A stretch of DNA of 64,000 nt from Pseudomonas sp. SID14000 (GCF_002165135.1 NZ_NFZQ01000013.1:62001-126000), one strand, 5' to 3'. Counted from the stretch's first letter, positions 1-10,143 are shown. Notes: a model not told the origin generated them from the sequence alone. Numbers and translations: made by a program.

Positions 1-357
1 CCGGTAACCATCGAGCAGGCCCAGCATCGCCAGAGGGTAAACCCCGGCCGACAGGCCGCCGACCATGCAACCACTGCGCGCCAGTTGCTTGAGCGCCGCC
101 GACAACCCCGCACCTACCGCCGACGGCTGCTCGTCAGCCACCAGGAACAGCTTTTGACACCCCTCCAGGCGGCCGCTCCACGGCTCGCCCGGCAGGCGCC
201 AGCTCCCCTCTTGCGCCGGCTCCGCCTGCAAGAAGACCAGCTCGTAGACCACCTCCGGGTGCACCCGCTGCGCCACCTGCAATACTTCCTCGGCCAGCGC
301 CAGGGTCAAGGGCCTGGTGCTGGGCCAGATGAGAAAACCGATTCGCTGGGTGGTCAT
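1..357 (-). CDS. argR: ArgR, AraC/GlxA-family arginine regulator (N-terminal part, cut by window edge)
   Basis: The first 119 codons are present; the gene runs off the left edge. The product begins MTTQRIGFLIWPSTRPL and continues with the amidotransferase-like (GATase1/DJ-1-like) sensor half typical of the GlxA subgroup of AraC regulators; GGLSAGVYPLAMLGLLDGYR lies at the cut end. The C-terminal helix-turn-helix is outside the window. In pseudomonads ArgR follows the aot arginine/ornithine transport genes and controls arginine uptake and catabolism in response to arginine; the same order is seen here, about 100 bp after the ATPase gene. The ATG at 355-357 is the natural start. The identification rests on close resemblance to the remembered P. 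aeruginosa ArgR N-terminus and on context. Confidence 0.88.
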   Translation of the reverse strand, partial: MTTQRIGFLIWPSTRPLTLALAEEVLQVAQRVHPEVVYELVFLQAEPAQEGSWRLPGEPWSGRLEGCQKLFLVADEQPSAVGAGLSAALKQLARSGCMVGGLSAGVYPLAMLGLLDGYR

Positions 358-455
358 AGGGTGCGGTCCGAAACCTGAGGTCGTTCGAGTCTGTGCGCCG
401 GGTCAGGCTGCGCTCGCCGCGCAGCATGCCCTATTCTGGTGCAAATATGCAGTTT

Positions 456-1220
456 TTACTTCAGGCTGCCGGAGAGAAACTGCTTCAGGCGCTCCGACTG
501 CGGGTTGGCCAGCACTTCGCGCGGGCAGCCGGTTTCTTCCACCAGGCCCTTGTGCAGGAACACCAACTGGTTGGACACCTCACGGGCAAAGCCCATTTCG
601 TGGGTCACTACCACCATGGTGCGGCCTTCCTGGGCCAGCGCCTGCATCACCTTGAGCACATCACCCACCAGTTCCGGGTCCAGCGCCGAAGTCGGCTCGT
701 CGAACAGCATGACCTCCGGCTCCATGGCCAATGCACGGGCAATTGCCACACGCTGTTGCTCGCCGCCGGACATGTGCCCCGGGAAGGCGTCCTTACGATG
801 GGCGACACCGACCTTGGCCAGGTAGTGCTCGGCCTTTTCCAGGGCCTCCTTGCGGTTCACGCCCAGCACGTGTACCGGCGCTTCGATGATGTTCTCCAGC
901 GCAGTCATATGCGACCACAGGTTGAAGTGCTGGAAAACCATCGACAGGCGCGAGCGCATGCGCTGCAACTGACGCGGGTCAGCAGCCTTGAGTGCGCCAT
1001 CCTTGCCCGGTACCAGCTTCAACTCTTCGTTGTTGAGCAGGATCTTGCCGGCGTGCGGCTGCTCCAGCAGGTTGATGCAGCGCAGGAAGGTCGACTTGCC
1101 CGAACCACTGGAGCCGATGATGCTGATGACATCGCCTGCCTTGGCCGACAGGGACACGCCCTTGAGCACTTCATGGCTGCCGTAGCGCTTGTGCAGGTCT
1201 TGGACTTCGAGTTTGTACAT
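456..1220 (-). CDS. aotP: Arginine/ornithine ABC transporter ATP-binding protein (AotP/HisP type)
   Basis: A 254-residue cytoplasmic ATPase of the polar amino acid uptake family. Walker A GSSGSGKST is at residues 36-44, the signature SGGEQ at 151-155, Walker B MLFDE at 171-175 and the switch histidine near 207. Length matches HisP/AotP. I chose the ATG giving MYKLEVQDLHKRYG rather than the upstream in-frame ATG, because the family begins with this strand and the upstream start would reach towards the permease gene. It lies 22 bp after the permease gene aotM and before argR, so it should energise the AotQM permease with AotJ as binding protein. No aotO-like gene lies between aotM and aotP, unlike the P. 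aeruginosa operon. Confidence 0.93.
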   Translation of the reverse strand: MYKLEVQDLHKRYGSHEVLKGVSLSAKAGDVISIIGSSGSGKSTFLRCINLLEQPHAGKILLNNEELKLVPGKDGALKAADPRQLQRMRSRLSMVFQHFNLWSHMTALENIIEAPVHVLGVNRKEALEKAEHYLAKVGVAHRKDAFPGHMSGGEQQRVAIARALAMEPEVMLFDEPTSALDPELVGDVLKVMQALAQEGRTMVVVTHEMGFAREVSNQLVFLHKGLVEETGCPREVLANPQSERLKQFLSGSLK

Positions 1221-1242
1221 GCTGTCGATTCTCACAAAGCGG

Positions 1243-1941
1243 TCAGTGCTTGCGCGGCGCCAGGTAGCCGAGCCAGCGGCGTTCGGCCATTTTGAACAGG
1301 CGCACCAGGATGAAGGTCAGGCACAGGTAGAACACGCCCGCCGTGATGTAGGCCTCGAAAGGCAGGTAGTACTGGGCATTGACCGTGCGCGCAGCACCAG
1401 TGATGTCGATCAGGGTGACGATCGACGCCAGGCTGGTGGTCTGCAGCATCATGATCACTTCGTTGCTGTACTGCGGCAGCGCGCGGCGCAGCGCCGACGG
1501 CAGCAGGATGCGCCGGTACATCTTCATGCGCGACATACCCATCGCCTTGGCCGCCTCGATCTCGCCATGGGGCGTGGCCTTGAGGCTGCCGGCAATGATT
1601 TCGGCAGTGTAGGCACTGGTATTGATGCCGAACGCCAGGCAGGCGCAGAAGGTAGCACTGGACAGCAGCGGCCAGAGGAAGCTTTCGCGCACCGTCTCGA
1701 ACTGCGCCAGGCCGTAGTAGATCAGGAACAGCTGCACCAGCATCGGCGTGCCGCGGATCACGTAGGTGTACAGCCACGCCACGAAATTGACCGCAGGCTG
1801 CCTGGACACCCGCATCAGGCCCAGCGGAATGGCCGCCAGCAGCCCGAAGAACAGCGAAATCGCCAGCAGCTTGAGGGTGGTCAGCAGGCCGCCGAAGTAC
1901 ATCGGCAATGCCTCCCAGACGACGTTGTAGTCGAAGATCAT
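1243..1941 (-). CDS. aotM: Arginine/ornithine ABC transporter permease (AotM/HisM type)
   Basis: A 232-residue inner-membrane permease of the HisMQ/GlnP family. Several hydrophobic segments are visible, starting with the helix after MIFDYNVVWEALPMYFGG. The cytoplasmic EAA loop (EAAKAMGMSRMKMYRRILLP, about residues 135-154) would contact the ATPase. Its start ATG overlaps the end of aotQ by 4 bp, showing translational coupling. Together with AotQ it should form the heteromeric channel for arginine/ornithine. Assignment to M rather than Q is by gene order and similarity to HisM. Confidence 0.92.
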   Translation of the reverse strand: MIFDYNVVWEALPMYFGGLLTTLKLLAISLFFGLLAAIPLGLMRVSRQPAVNFVAWLYTYVIRGTPMLVQLFLIYYGLAQFETVRESFLWPLLSSATFCACLAFGINTSAYTAEIIAGSLKATPHGEIEAAKAMGMSRMKMYRRILLPSALRRALPQYSNEVIMMLQTTSLASIVTLIDITGAARTVNAQYYLPFEAYITAGVFYLCLTFILVRLFKMAERRWLGYLAPRKH

Positions 1942-2627
1942 AGTTCAGCCACCTTGACGCCCACCGAGTAGCGGCGCTCGAGATACTTCAGGGCCAGCAG
2001 CGAGATACTGGTCAGCACCAGGTACAGTGCCGCCACCGCCAGGAAGAAGGTGAAAGGCTCGCGGGTGGCGTCGGCCGCCTGCTTGGCCTTGAACATCATG
2101 TCCTGCAGGCCCACCACCGAAATCAGCGCAGTGGCCTTGGTCAGCACCAGCCAGTTGTTGGTGAAGCCCGGGATCGCCAGGCGAATCATTTGCGGCACCT
2201 GGATGCGGAAGAATACCTGGAGGTTGCTCATGCCATACGCCACGCCCGCTTCGGCCTGGCCTTTCGGAATACCAAGGAAGGCACCGCGGAAGGTTTCCGA
2301 CAGGTAAGCGCCAAAAATGAAGCCCAGGGTACCGATACCCGCGATCAGCGGATTCAGGTCGATGTAGTCTTCATAGCCGAGCAGCGGCGCCACCCGGTTG
2401 ATGATGTCCTGCCCGCCGTAAAAGATCAGCAGGATCAGGACCAGGTCCGGAATGCCACGGATCACCGTGGAGTACAGATCGCCCAGCCAGGCCAGCCAGC
2501 GCACCGGCGACAAGCGCAGCGCCACACCGATCAGGCCGAGCACGATGGCCAGGGCCATCGACGACAGGGCGAGCTGAAGCGTCAGCCACGCCCCGTCGAG
2601 GATGACTGCCCCGTAGCCTTTCAACAT
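1938..2627 (-). CDS. aotQ: Arginine/ornithine ABC transporter permease (AotQ/HisQ type)
   Basis: A 229-residue inner-membrane permease beginning MLKGYGAVILDGAWLTLQLAL. It carries the HisMQ-type EAA loop near residues 125-145 (EAGVAYGMSNLQVFFRIQVP) and about five hydrophobic helices. It is the first permease gene after aotJ (88 bp gap) and overlaps aotM by 4 bp. The pair AotQ-AotM makes the membrane part of the basic amino acid importer. Nothing unusual is seen in length or codon use. Confidence 0.92.
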   Translation of the reverse strand: MLKGYGAVILDGAWLTLQLALSSMALAIVLGLIGVALRLSPVRWLAWLGDLYSTVIRGIPDLVLILLIFYGGQDIINRVAPLLGYEDYIDLNPLIAGIGTLGFIFGAYLSETFRGAFLGIPKGQAEAGVAYGMSNLQVFFRIQVPQMIRLAIPGFTNNWLVLTKATALISVVGLQDMMFKAKQAADATREPFTFFLAVAALYLVLTSISLLALKYLERRYSVGVKVAEL

Positions 2628-2715
2628 GATGAGGTCCTCGACCTAGAGAATGAAAAATGGTGCAAACCTCAGAGCCTCTGCTGTTTGCACCATTGCACAG
2701 GTGAAACTCGACGTA

Positions 2716-3501
2716 TTAGTTCGAGTCTGGACCGTAAATATCGAAGTTGAAGTACTTCTTCTCGATTTCTTTGTACTTGCCGTTGGCACGGATGGCATCG
2801 ATGGCCGCGTTGATGCGGTCGACGTTGGCCTTGTCACCCTTGCGCACGGCAATGCCGATGCCGTCACCGAAGTACTTGGCGTCGGTGAAGGACGGCCCTA
2901 CGAAGGCGAAGCCCTTGCCGGCGTCGGTCTTGAGGAAGCCGTCTTCCAGCAGGGTGGCGTCAGCCACGGTACCATCGAGGCGGCCGGCGGCCACGTCCAG
3001 GTAGATTTCGTTCTGGGTGCCGTAAGGAACCACGGTGGCACCTTTGGCGCCCAGCACTTCCTTGGCGAAGCGGTCGTGGATCGAGCCGCGCTGCACACCA
3101 ATCTTCTTGCCCTTGAGTTCATCCAGGCTGTCGCTGACGGCGGTGCCTTCCTTCATCACCAGACGCGCCGGGGTCAGGTAGTAGCGCTTGGTGAAGTCGA
3201 CCGATTTCTTGCGGTCTTCGGTGATCGACATGGACGACAGGATGGCGTCGATCTTACGCACTTTCAGCGCCGGGATCAGACCGTCGAACTCCTGCTCGAC
3301 CCAGGTGCACTTGGCTTTCATTTCCTCACACAGGGCGTTGCCGATGTCGTAATCGAAACCGGCAATGCTGCCGTCGGGCTGCTTGAAAGCGAACGGTGGG
3401 TAGGCGGCTTCGATGCCGATTTTCAGCGGTTTTTCATCGGCCTGCGACACCAGGGAAAACACGGACAGCGCCAGGGCGCCAAGCAGTGCGAGCTTCTTCA
3501 T
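2716..3501 (-). CDS. aotJ: Arginine/ornithine-binding periplasmic protein (AotJ/HisJ/LAO type)
   Basis: A 261-residue solute-binding protein. Residues 1-21 (MKKLALLGALALSVFSLVSQA) form a Sec signal peptide with cleavage expected before DEKPLKIG. The mature part carries the family hallmark GFDYDIGNALCEEM and other cluster 3 binding protein motifs. I used the ATG at 3501 because it begins the signal peptide and has GGAG about 8 bases upstream; longer in-frame starts add a non-signal stretch. It is the first gene of the aotJQMP-argR operon and binds cationic amino acids in the periplasm. A candidate ArgR half-site lies about 145-165 bp upstream. Confidence 0.93.
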   Translation of the reverse strand: MKKLALLGALALSVFSLVSQADEKPLKIGIEAAYPPFAFKQPDGSIAGFDYDIGNALCEEMKAKCTWVEQEFDGLIPALKVRKIDAILSSMSITEDRKKSVDFTKRYYLTPARLVMKEGTAVSDSLDELKGKKIGVQRGSIHDRFAKEVLGAKGATVVPYGTQNEIYLDVAAGRLDGTVADATLLEDGFLKTDAGKGFAFVGPSFTDAKYFGDGIGIAVRKGDKANVDRINAAIDAIRANGKYKEIEKKYFNFDIYGPDSN

Positions 3502-3934
3502 CAGGTAACTCCATCGGTACGGGGCAATACAAGGCAGGTAACGGCTGCCCGATATGCGAATGGGTACAACGCGAGCCGCGCAGGGTTCGACCAAGGCCGC
3601 AGACCACGAGCGAGTGAGTGGCATTTTAACGACAGCCCGGTAGTCGATATTTCTTCAAAGCGACAACTACTTACAGAAGCGCTTGAAACCGCAGCGGGCA
3701 ATGTTGACAGCCATTGCAAAATATGCAAAAGCGCAAGAAATAGAACCTATAGACCTAGCAATTCCCGGGCCTATTATTGGCAAAGCCTTGTAGTACGGCA
3801 AGTGCAGCGTGCTGTGTTGGAAAAATTGGCCAGAGAAATGCACCGAAACAGGCCGGAATTGTTTCCTGACGCCCCGCTATTGTGCGAGACCGGTGACAGA
3901 ACAGTTACCGATGAATGTCGGGTAACAGTAAAGC
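3502..3934. other. Intergenic region upstream of aotJ
   Basis: About 430 bp between the start of aotJ and the terminator behind acs. It should hold the aot promoter. The stretch from about 3640 to 3860 is AT-richer than its surroundings. A candidate ArgR half-site is listed separately. I see no convincing small gene. Confidence 0.6.
3645..3665 (-). promoter_or_regulatory. Candidate ArgR binding half-site upstream of aotJ
   Basis: Read on the minus strand, TGTCGC (3665-3660) is followed by 8 bases and then AA, matching the P. aeruginosa ArgR consensus TGTCGC-N8-AA-N5. A weaker TGTCGT copy starts at 3634, 31 bp downstream. The family site is usually a direct repeat 21 bp apart, which I do not see, so this is a candidate only. 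Confidence 0.4.
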
Positions 3935-3967
3935 AAAAACCCCGCCGGTTGCCCGGGCGGGGTTTTT
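3935..3967 (-). terminator. Rho-independent terminator after acs
   Basis: CCCCGCC and GGGCGGGG arms (3940-3962) make a stable GC stem, flanked by A5 on the left and T5 on the right. On the minus strand it sits about 70 bp after the acs stop codon, with a T-run following the stem. It could work in both directions. Confidence 0.85.
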
Positions 3968-4036
3968 ATTGGCTGATCTCACAGGTACACCCCTGAGGGA
4001 GCGCACAAAGCCTTCAGCGTGCGGCCAGCTTCGCTA

Positions 4037-5998
4037 TCAGGCCGAAGCCAGGCTCATGGCCTTGTGGGTATCGATCAGGTGCTGCACCACACTTGGGTCG
4101 GCCAGGGTCGAGATATCGCCCAGCGCATCGTACTCACCGGTGGCAATCTTGCGCAGGATGCGGCGCATGATCTTGCCCGAACGGGTCTTCGGCAGCCCCG
4201 GGGCCCACTGGATCACGTCCGGTGACGCGATCGGGCCGATTTCCTTGCGCACCCAGTTCTTCAGCTCCAGGCGAAGCTGTTCGCTGGTCTCGATGCCGGC
4301 ATTGAGGGTGACATACACATAGATGCCCTGCCCCTTGATGTCGTGCGGCACACCCACCACTGCCGCCTCGGCCACTTTCGCATGCGCCACCATGGCGCTT
4401 TCGATCTCGGCAGTACCCATGCGGTGACCGGACACGTTCAGCACGTCATCCACGCGACCGGTGATCCAGTAGTAGCCATCCTCGTCGCGGCGAGCGCCGT
4501 CGCCGGTGAAGTACATGCCACGGAAGGTCTTGAAGTAGGTGTCGACGAAACGGTCGTGGTCGCCGTACAGCGAACGCGACTGCCCCGGCCAGGAATCGAG
4601 GATTACCAGGTTGCCCTCGGCGGCGCCTTCGATCAGGTTGCCCAGGTTGTCCACCAACGCCGGCACCACGCCGAAGAACGGACGGGTTGCCGAGCCTGGC
4701 TTGAGGCCGGTAGCACCCGGCAGCGGGCTGATCAGGATGCCGCCAGTTTCGGTCTGCCACCAGGTGTCGACGATCGGGCAACGCTCCTTGCCCACAGCCT
4801 TGTAGTACCAGTTCCAGGCTTCGGGGTTGATCGGCTCACCCACCGAGCCAAGCAGACGCAGGCTGGAGCCATCGGCACCGGCAACCGCGGCCTCGCCTTC
4901 GGCCATCATCGCGCGGATAGCGGTTGGCGCGGTGTACAGGATGTTGACCTTGTGCTTGTCGATGATCTTCGACACACGGGTGATGTCCGGGTAGTTTGGC
5001 ACGCCCTCGAACAGCAGGGTGGTGGCGCCGTTGGCCAACGGGCCATAGACGATGTAGCTATGGCCGGTGACCCAACCCACGTCGGCGGTGCACCAGTACA
5101 CCTCACCCGGGCGATAGTCGAACACACGTTCATGGGTCAGCGCGGCATATACCAGGTAGCCACCAGTGGTGTGCAACACACCCTTCGGCTTGCCGGTAGA
5201 ACCGGAGGTATAAAGGATGAACAGCGCTTCCTCGGCACCCATCTCTTTCGGTGCGCAGTGGCTGGAAGCCACTTTCATCAGGTCTTCGTACCAGATGTCG
5301 CGGTGCTGGTGCCAGGCAATGTCGCCACCGGTGCGCTTGCACACGATGATCTTCTGCACGCTGTTGGTTTCAGGGTTGGTCAGCGCCAGATCGACGTTGG
5401 CCTTGAGCGGGGTACGTCGGCCGCCGCGCACGCCTTCGTCGGCGGTAATCACGACCTTGGACTTGCAGTCGATGATACGGCCGGCCAGTGCCTCGGGCGA
5501 GAAGCCGCCGAATACCACCGAATGGATCGCACCGATACGGGCGCAGGCCAGCATGGCGACCACGGCCTCGGGGATCATCGGCATATAGATGGTTACCACG
5601 TCACCCCGGTGCACATCCTGGCCACGCAGGGCATTGGCGAACTTGCAGACCTGCTCGTGCAGTTCGCGGTAGGTGATGTTGCGGTGCTCGGAAGGGTCGT
5701 CGCCTTCCCAGATGATGGCCAGCTGGTCGCCGCGCTCTTCGAGGTGGCGGTCCAGGCAGTTGGAGGAAACGTTCAGAGTGCCGTCGGCGAACCATTTGAT
5801 ATCGACGTGGTGGTCGTCGAAGGAGGTCTGCTTGACCTTGGTGAACGGCTTGATCCAGTCGATGCGCTGGGCCTGTTCGCGCCAGAAGCCGTCCGGGTTG
5901 ATCACCGATTGCTGGTACATGGCCTTGTAGGTGGCCTCGTCGGTCAGGGTGGTGGCCGCAACCTCGGGACGAACGGGATACAGTGGAGCCGCACTCAT
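4037..5998 (-). CDS. acsA: Acetyl-CoA synthetase (AMP-forming)
   Basis: A 653-residue cytoplasmic enzyme that activates acetate with ATP to acetyl-AMP and then acetyl-CoA. The adenylation P-loop YTSGSTGKPKG is at residues 263-273, and the C-terminal PKTRSGKIMRR motif carries the catalytic, acetylatable lysine at residue 609, the same number as in Salmonella Acs. Length is normal. The start MSAAPLYPVRPEV was chosen because GAGGT lies 9 bases upstream; a longer ORF extends 41 codons further but lacks family similarity. It is monocistronic, ending in a terminator, and its 5' region diverges from a DUF2790 gene. Confidence 0.96.
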   Translation of the reverse strand: MSAAPLYPVRPEVAATTLTDEATYKAMYQQSVINPDGFWREQAQRIDWIKPFTKVKQTSFDDHHVDIKWFADGTLNVSSNCLDRHLEERGDQLAIIWEGDDPSEHRNITYRELHEQVCKFANALRGQDVHRGDVVTIYMPMIPEAVVAMLACARIGAIHSVVFGGFSPEALAGRIIDCKSKVVITADEGVRGGRRTPLKANVDLALTNPETNSVQKIIVCKRTGGDIAWHQHRDIWYEDLMKVASSHCAPKEMGAEEALFILYTSGSTGKPKGVLHTTGGYLVYAALTHERVFDYRPGEVYWCTADVGWVTGHSYIVYGPLANGATTLLFEGVPNYPDITRVSKIIDKHKVNILYTAPTAIRAMMAEGEAAVAGADGSSLRLLGSVGEPINPEAWNWYYKAVGKERCPIVDTWWQTETGGILISPLPGATGLKPGSATRPFFGVVPALVDNLGNLIEGAAEGNLVILDSWPGQSRSLYGDHDRFVDTYFKTFRGMYFTGDGARRDEDGYYWITGRVDDVLNVSGHRMGTAEIESAMVAHAKVAEAAVVGVPHDIKGQGIYVYVTLNAGIETSEQLRLELKNWVRKEIGPIASPDVIQWAPGLPKTRSGKIMRRILRKIATGEYDALGDISTLADPSVVQHLIDTHKAMSLASA

Positions 5999-6396
5999 CT
6001 GTGTTACCTCGGTGTAATAGTTGTTTTTGTATGGAACCGTTTGTAACTGTACCAGAGCAACAAAAGCCATTCGACGTTGGTAGTAATTTGGTACGCCCGT
6101 TCTGACAAAGCGCTCTGGCACGCACCTTACAGCTCTGACGAAGAAAAAATGGGGCCGCCTGCCAGAGGATTATTACAGATTCTGTCAAAACACTTTATCA
6201 AAAGAGCCACTGTTTCGGCTCTGGTCCCAGCCATAAAATTCACCTCGCCAGCAACGGCAAGGCGATTAACAACTGGTAACAGCCCCCACGAAGGCAAACG
6301 TTAATCCCCATTCAAACCCGATAGTTCAAACTAGCAATACTCGCGGCGCCACAAGCGCCGCGCGCCCCCTCACGACCTTAGACAGGTAAATAGAAA
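5999..6396. other. Divergent intergenic region between acsA and the DUF2790 gene
   Basis: About 400 bp holding the two divergent promoters. A short hairpin-forming sequence GAGCC...GGCTC lies near 6208-6225. No clear operator, riboswitch or small ORF was recognised; no sigma-54 element was seen by eye. Confidence 0.5.
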
Positions 6397-6651
6397 ATGA
6401 AAGCTTTACTGGTATTGGTACTTGGCAGTCTTTGCGGCGCGGCGATGGCCGGCGAAGCCAAAGACGCCGAGCAGATTCCGGTTGAACAGTACAGTTACTC
6501 GCAGCACCTGGACATTGCCCGCGTCATTTCCATGAGCGAAGTGCCCAATGTGTGCGAAGTCGTGCCAGCCCGCATGACCTACGAGGACTCCAAGGGCCAG
6601 AAGCACATTCTCGAATACCGCGTGATGGGGAACGGCTGCTCGAACGGCTGA
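6397..6651 (+). CDS. DUF2790 family small periplasmic protein
   Basis: An 84-residue protein beginning MKALLVLVLGSLCGAAMAGEA, a clear signal peptide with a likely cut after AMA. The rest has the DUF2790 pattern: a short disordered linker, then YSQHLDIARVISMSEVPNVCEVVPARMTYEDS and a C-terminal half with a second cysteine (residue 81), so one disulfide bond is possible in the periplasm. The family is largely restricted to Pseudomonas and has no firmly established function. It stands alone between acsA and a REP pair. Function unknown. Confidence 0.85.
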   Translation: MKALLVLVLGSLCGAAMAGEAKDAEQIPVEQYSYSQHLDIARVISMSEVPNVCEVVPARMTYEDSKGQKHILEYRVMGNGCSNG

Positions 6652-6680
6652 TACCTTGTGAATTGGGGGCCCTGCGGGCC

Positions 6681-6770
6681 CCATTCGCGGGTGAACCCGC
6701 TCCCACAAGTACAGTACCTGCCTTGAATCCAGCGCTATACCTGTGGGGGCGGGTTTACCCGCGAAGCAAC
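6681..6770. repeat. Inverted pair of REP elements
   Basis: TTCGCGGGTGAACCCGCTCCCACAAG at 6684-6709 is followed after about 30 bp by a near reverse complement (6739-6766). This is the P. putida type REP in a convergent arrangement, located between the ends of the DUF2790 gene and phhR. Confidence 0.85.
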
Positions 6771-6806
6771 CACCGCCTGATTAACAGATTATTAACTAAC
6801 GACTAC

Positions 6807-8366
<1,560 letters not shown>

Positions 8367-8412
8367 GAGGGCTCTCGAAGCGCCAATGTTTTTCAACATC
8401 GCGCGGAAAAGT

Positions 8413-8430
8413 CGTAAAGATAAGCTGACA
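8413..8430. promoter_or_regulatory. Possible second, weaker PhhR box
   Basis: CGTAAA-N6-CTGACA partly matches the TGTAAA-N6-TTTACA palindrome of TyrR/PhhR. It lies 73 bp from the stronger site, between phhR and phhA. It is degenerate and may be chance. Confidence 0.3.
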
Positions 8431-8485
8431 AAAACAGCCGAGGCATCAGCCAGATGCCTCGGATTTTCCGACACTTGCGCCTTTT

Positions 8486-8503
8486 TGTAAAATTATCGTT
8501 ACA
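8486..8503. promoter_or_regulatory. PhhR operator upstream of phhA
   Basis: TGTAAAATTATCGTTACA matches the TyrR/PhhR box TGTAAA-N6-TTTACA with one mismatch. It lies 120 bp upstream of the phhA ATG and 120 bp from the phhR start, the expected position for activation of phhA. Confidence 0.8.
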
Positions 8504-8622
8504 AAAACACCACGAAAAGGCGGCCCCGCCACTGGCCCACCCTCGTGCAAAGCGGCCAGCGAAGGGATATTCCTTAGGCATGTCCTGCACATAACAAGAA
8601 AAGCCCTCACCAGGAGAGCCAC

Positions 8623-9411
8623 ATGAAACAGACGCAATACGTGGCACGCGAGCCCGATGCGCATGGTTTTATCGACTACCCGCAGCAAGAGCACGCGGTA
8701 TGGAACACCTTGATCACTCGCCAGTTGAAAGTGATCGAAGGCCGCGCATGCCAGGAATACCTGGACGGCATCGACCAGCTCAAGCTGCCCCATGACCGTA
8801 TTCCGCAACTGGGCGAGATCAACAAGGTGCTAGGCGCCACCACCGGTTGGCAGGTTGCCCGGGTACCGGCACTGATCCCTTTCCAGACCTTCTTCGAACT
8901 GCTGGCCAGCAAGCGCTTCCCGGTGGCCACCTTCATCCGTACCCCGGAAGAACTGGACTACCTGCAAGAACCCGATATCTTCCACGAGATCTTCGGCCAC
9001 TGCCCGCTGCTGACCAATCCCTGGTTCGCCGAATTCACCCATACCTACGGCAAGCTCGGCCTGGCCGCGACCAAGGAACAACGCGTGTACCTGGCGCGCC
9101 TTTACTGGATGACCATCGAGTTCGGCCTGATGGAAACAGCGCAAGGCCGCAAGATCTATGGCGGTGGCATCCTCTCGTCGCCAAAAGAGACCGTGTACAG
9201 CCTGTCTGGCGAGCCTGAGCACCAGGCCTTCGACCCGATCGAGGCCATGCGTACACCGTACCGCATCGACATCCTGCAGCCGCTGTATTTCGTGCTGCCG
9301 AACATGAAGCGCCTGTTCGACCTGGCCCACGAAGACATCATGGGCATGGTTCACAAAGCCATGCAGCTGGGCCTGCACGCACCGAAGTTTCCACCCAAGG
9401 TCGCTGCCTGA
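8623..9411 (+). CDS. phhA: Phenylalanine 4-hydroxylase
   Basis: A 262-residue iron- and pterin-dependent monooxygenase that converts L-phenylalanine to L-tyrosine in the cytoplasm. The non-haem iron ligands are His121 and His126 in FHEIFGHCPLL and Glu166 in MTIEFGLME. The chain is the compact bacterial form, without the regulatory ACT domain of animal enzymes. CCAGGAG precedes the ATG. It is followed 39 bp later by phhB, which regenerates the cofactor, and is preceded by the PhhR operator. Confidence 0.97.
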   Translation: MKQTQYVAREPDAHGFIDYPQQEHAVWNTLITRQLKVIEGRACQEYLDGIDQLKLPHDRIPQLGEINKVLGATTGWQVARVPALIPFQTFFELLASKRFPVATFIRTPEELDYLQEPDIFHEIFGHCPLLTNPWFAEFTHTYGKLGLAATKEQRVYLARLYWMTIEFGLMETAQGRKIYGGGILSSPKETVYSLSGEPEHQAFDPIEAMRTPYRIDILQPLYFVLPNMKRLFDLAHEDIMGMVHKAMQLGLHAPKFPPKVAA

Positions 9412-9450
9412 GCGACCTTGCCGATAACAACTCGAACCGGAAAACACCAC

Positions 9451-9807
9451 ATGAATGCCTTGAACCAAGCCCATTGCGAAGCCTGCCGCGCCGACGCACC
9501 AAAGGTCACCGACGAAGAGCTGGCCGAGCTGATTCGCGAAATCCCGGACTGGAACATCGAAGTACGTGACGGCCACATGGAGCTGGAACGCGTGTTTCTG
9601 TTCAAGAACTTCAAGCACGCCCTGGCGTTCACCAATGCCGTGGGCGAGATCGCCGAGGCCGAAGGCCACCACCCGGGCCTGCTGACCGAGTGGGGCAAGG
9701 TCACCGTGACCTGGTGGAGCCACTCGATCAAAGGCCTGCACCGCAATGACTTCATCATGTGCGCGCGCACCGACAAGGTGGCGGAGACGGCTGAAGGCCG
9801 CAAGTAA
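9451..9807 (+). CDS. phhB: Pterin-4a-carbinolamine dehydratase
   Basis: A 118-residue enzyme that dehydrates the 4a-hydroxy-tetrahydropterin made by PhhA, recycling the cofactor. The catalytic histidine pair lies in EGHHPGL (His73-His74), with the DCoH/PCD fold expected. The start MNALNQAHCEACR was chosen over an upstream in-frame codon because it matches the family N-terminus. It is the second gene of the phhAB operon and is followed by a strong terminator. Confidence 0.96.
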   Translation: MNALNQAHCEACRADAPKVTDEELAELIREIPDWNIEVRDGHMELERVFLFKNFKHALAFTNAVGEIAEAEGHHPGLLTEWGKVTVTWWSHSIKGLHRNDFIMCARTDKVAETAEGRK

Positions 9808-9816
9808 GCACTGAGA

Positions 9817-9845
9817 AAATGGGGCCCGGTGGCCCCATTTTTTAT
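9817..9845 (+). terminator. Terminator after phhAB
   Basis: AATGGGGCC-CGGT-GGCCCCATT followed by a T-run (9838-9843), 10 bp after the phhB stop. A classic intrinsic terminator. Confidence 0.9.
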
Positions 9846-9997
9846 GGGAAAAATGTCCGCTGTTCGCCCGCAAAACCGACAAACGATCGGCAAAAAAACC
9901 AAACTGTCATCCAGACTTGTGTATCCTGCCCCTGCTTAGCGAAGCTTCAAACGCGCCTGGCGCAGACTTTTCACTCACACTTGCGAGGAACGACGAG

Positions 9998-10126
9998 ATG
10001 CATGAAATCCCGAATCTTCCCTTCCCAAGCCTGAACCCAGAAGAGCCAACCGTGACCGTTCACGCCGAACCGGCAACTGCCGTCGAGCAGGATGGTGACG
10101 ATCAATCCAGCGCTGACCAGGAATAA
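9998..10126 (+). CDS. Small acidic hypothetical protein (42 residues)
   Basis: MHEIPNLPFPSLNPEEPTVT begins a 42-residue acidic, proline-rich and probably disordered peptide ending in DQSSADQE. A good Shine-Dalgarno sequence GAGGAA lies about 10 bases before the ATG, which supports translation. There is no signal peptide or membrane segment. It sits between the phhAB terminator and a second small gene, and may be co-transcribed with it. I do not recognise the family; related short ORFs may exist in P. putida genomes. Function unknown. Confidence 0.5.
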   Translation: MHEIPNLPFPSLNPEEPTVTVHAEPATAVEQDGDDQSSADQE

Positions 10127-10143
10127 CCGCGCATCCCCCGGCT

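Noticed and set aside
4343..6046. A 567-codon plus-strand open frame over acsA
   Set aside because: Antisense shadow of acsA, with His/Gln/Val-rich composition typical of reversed GC-rich genes.
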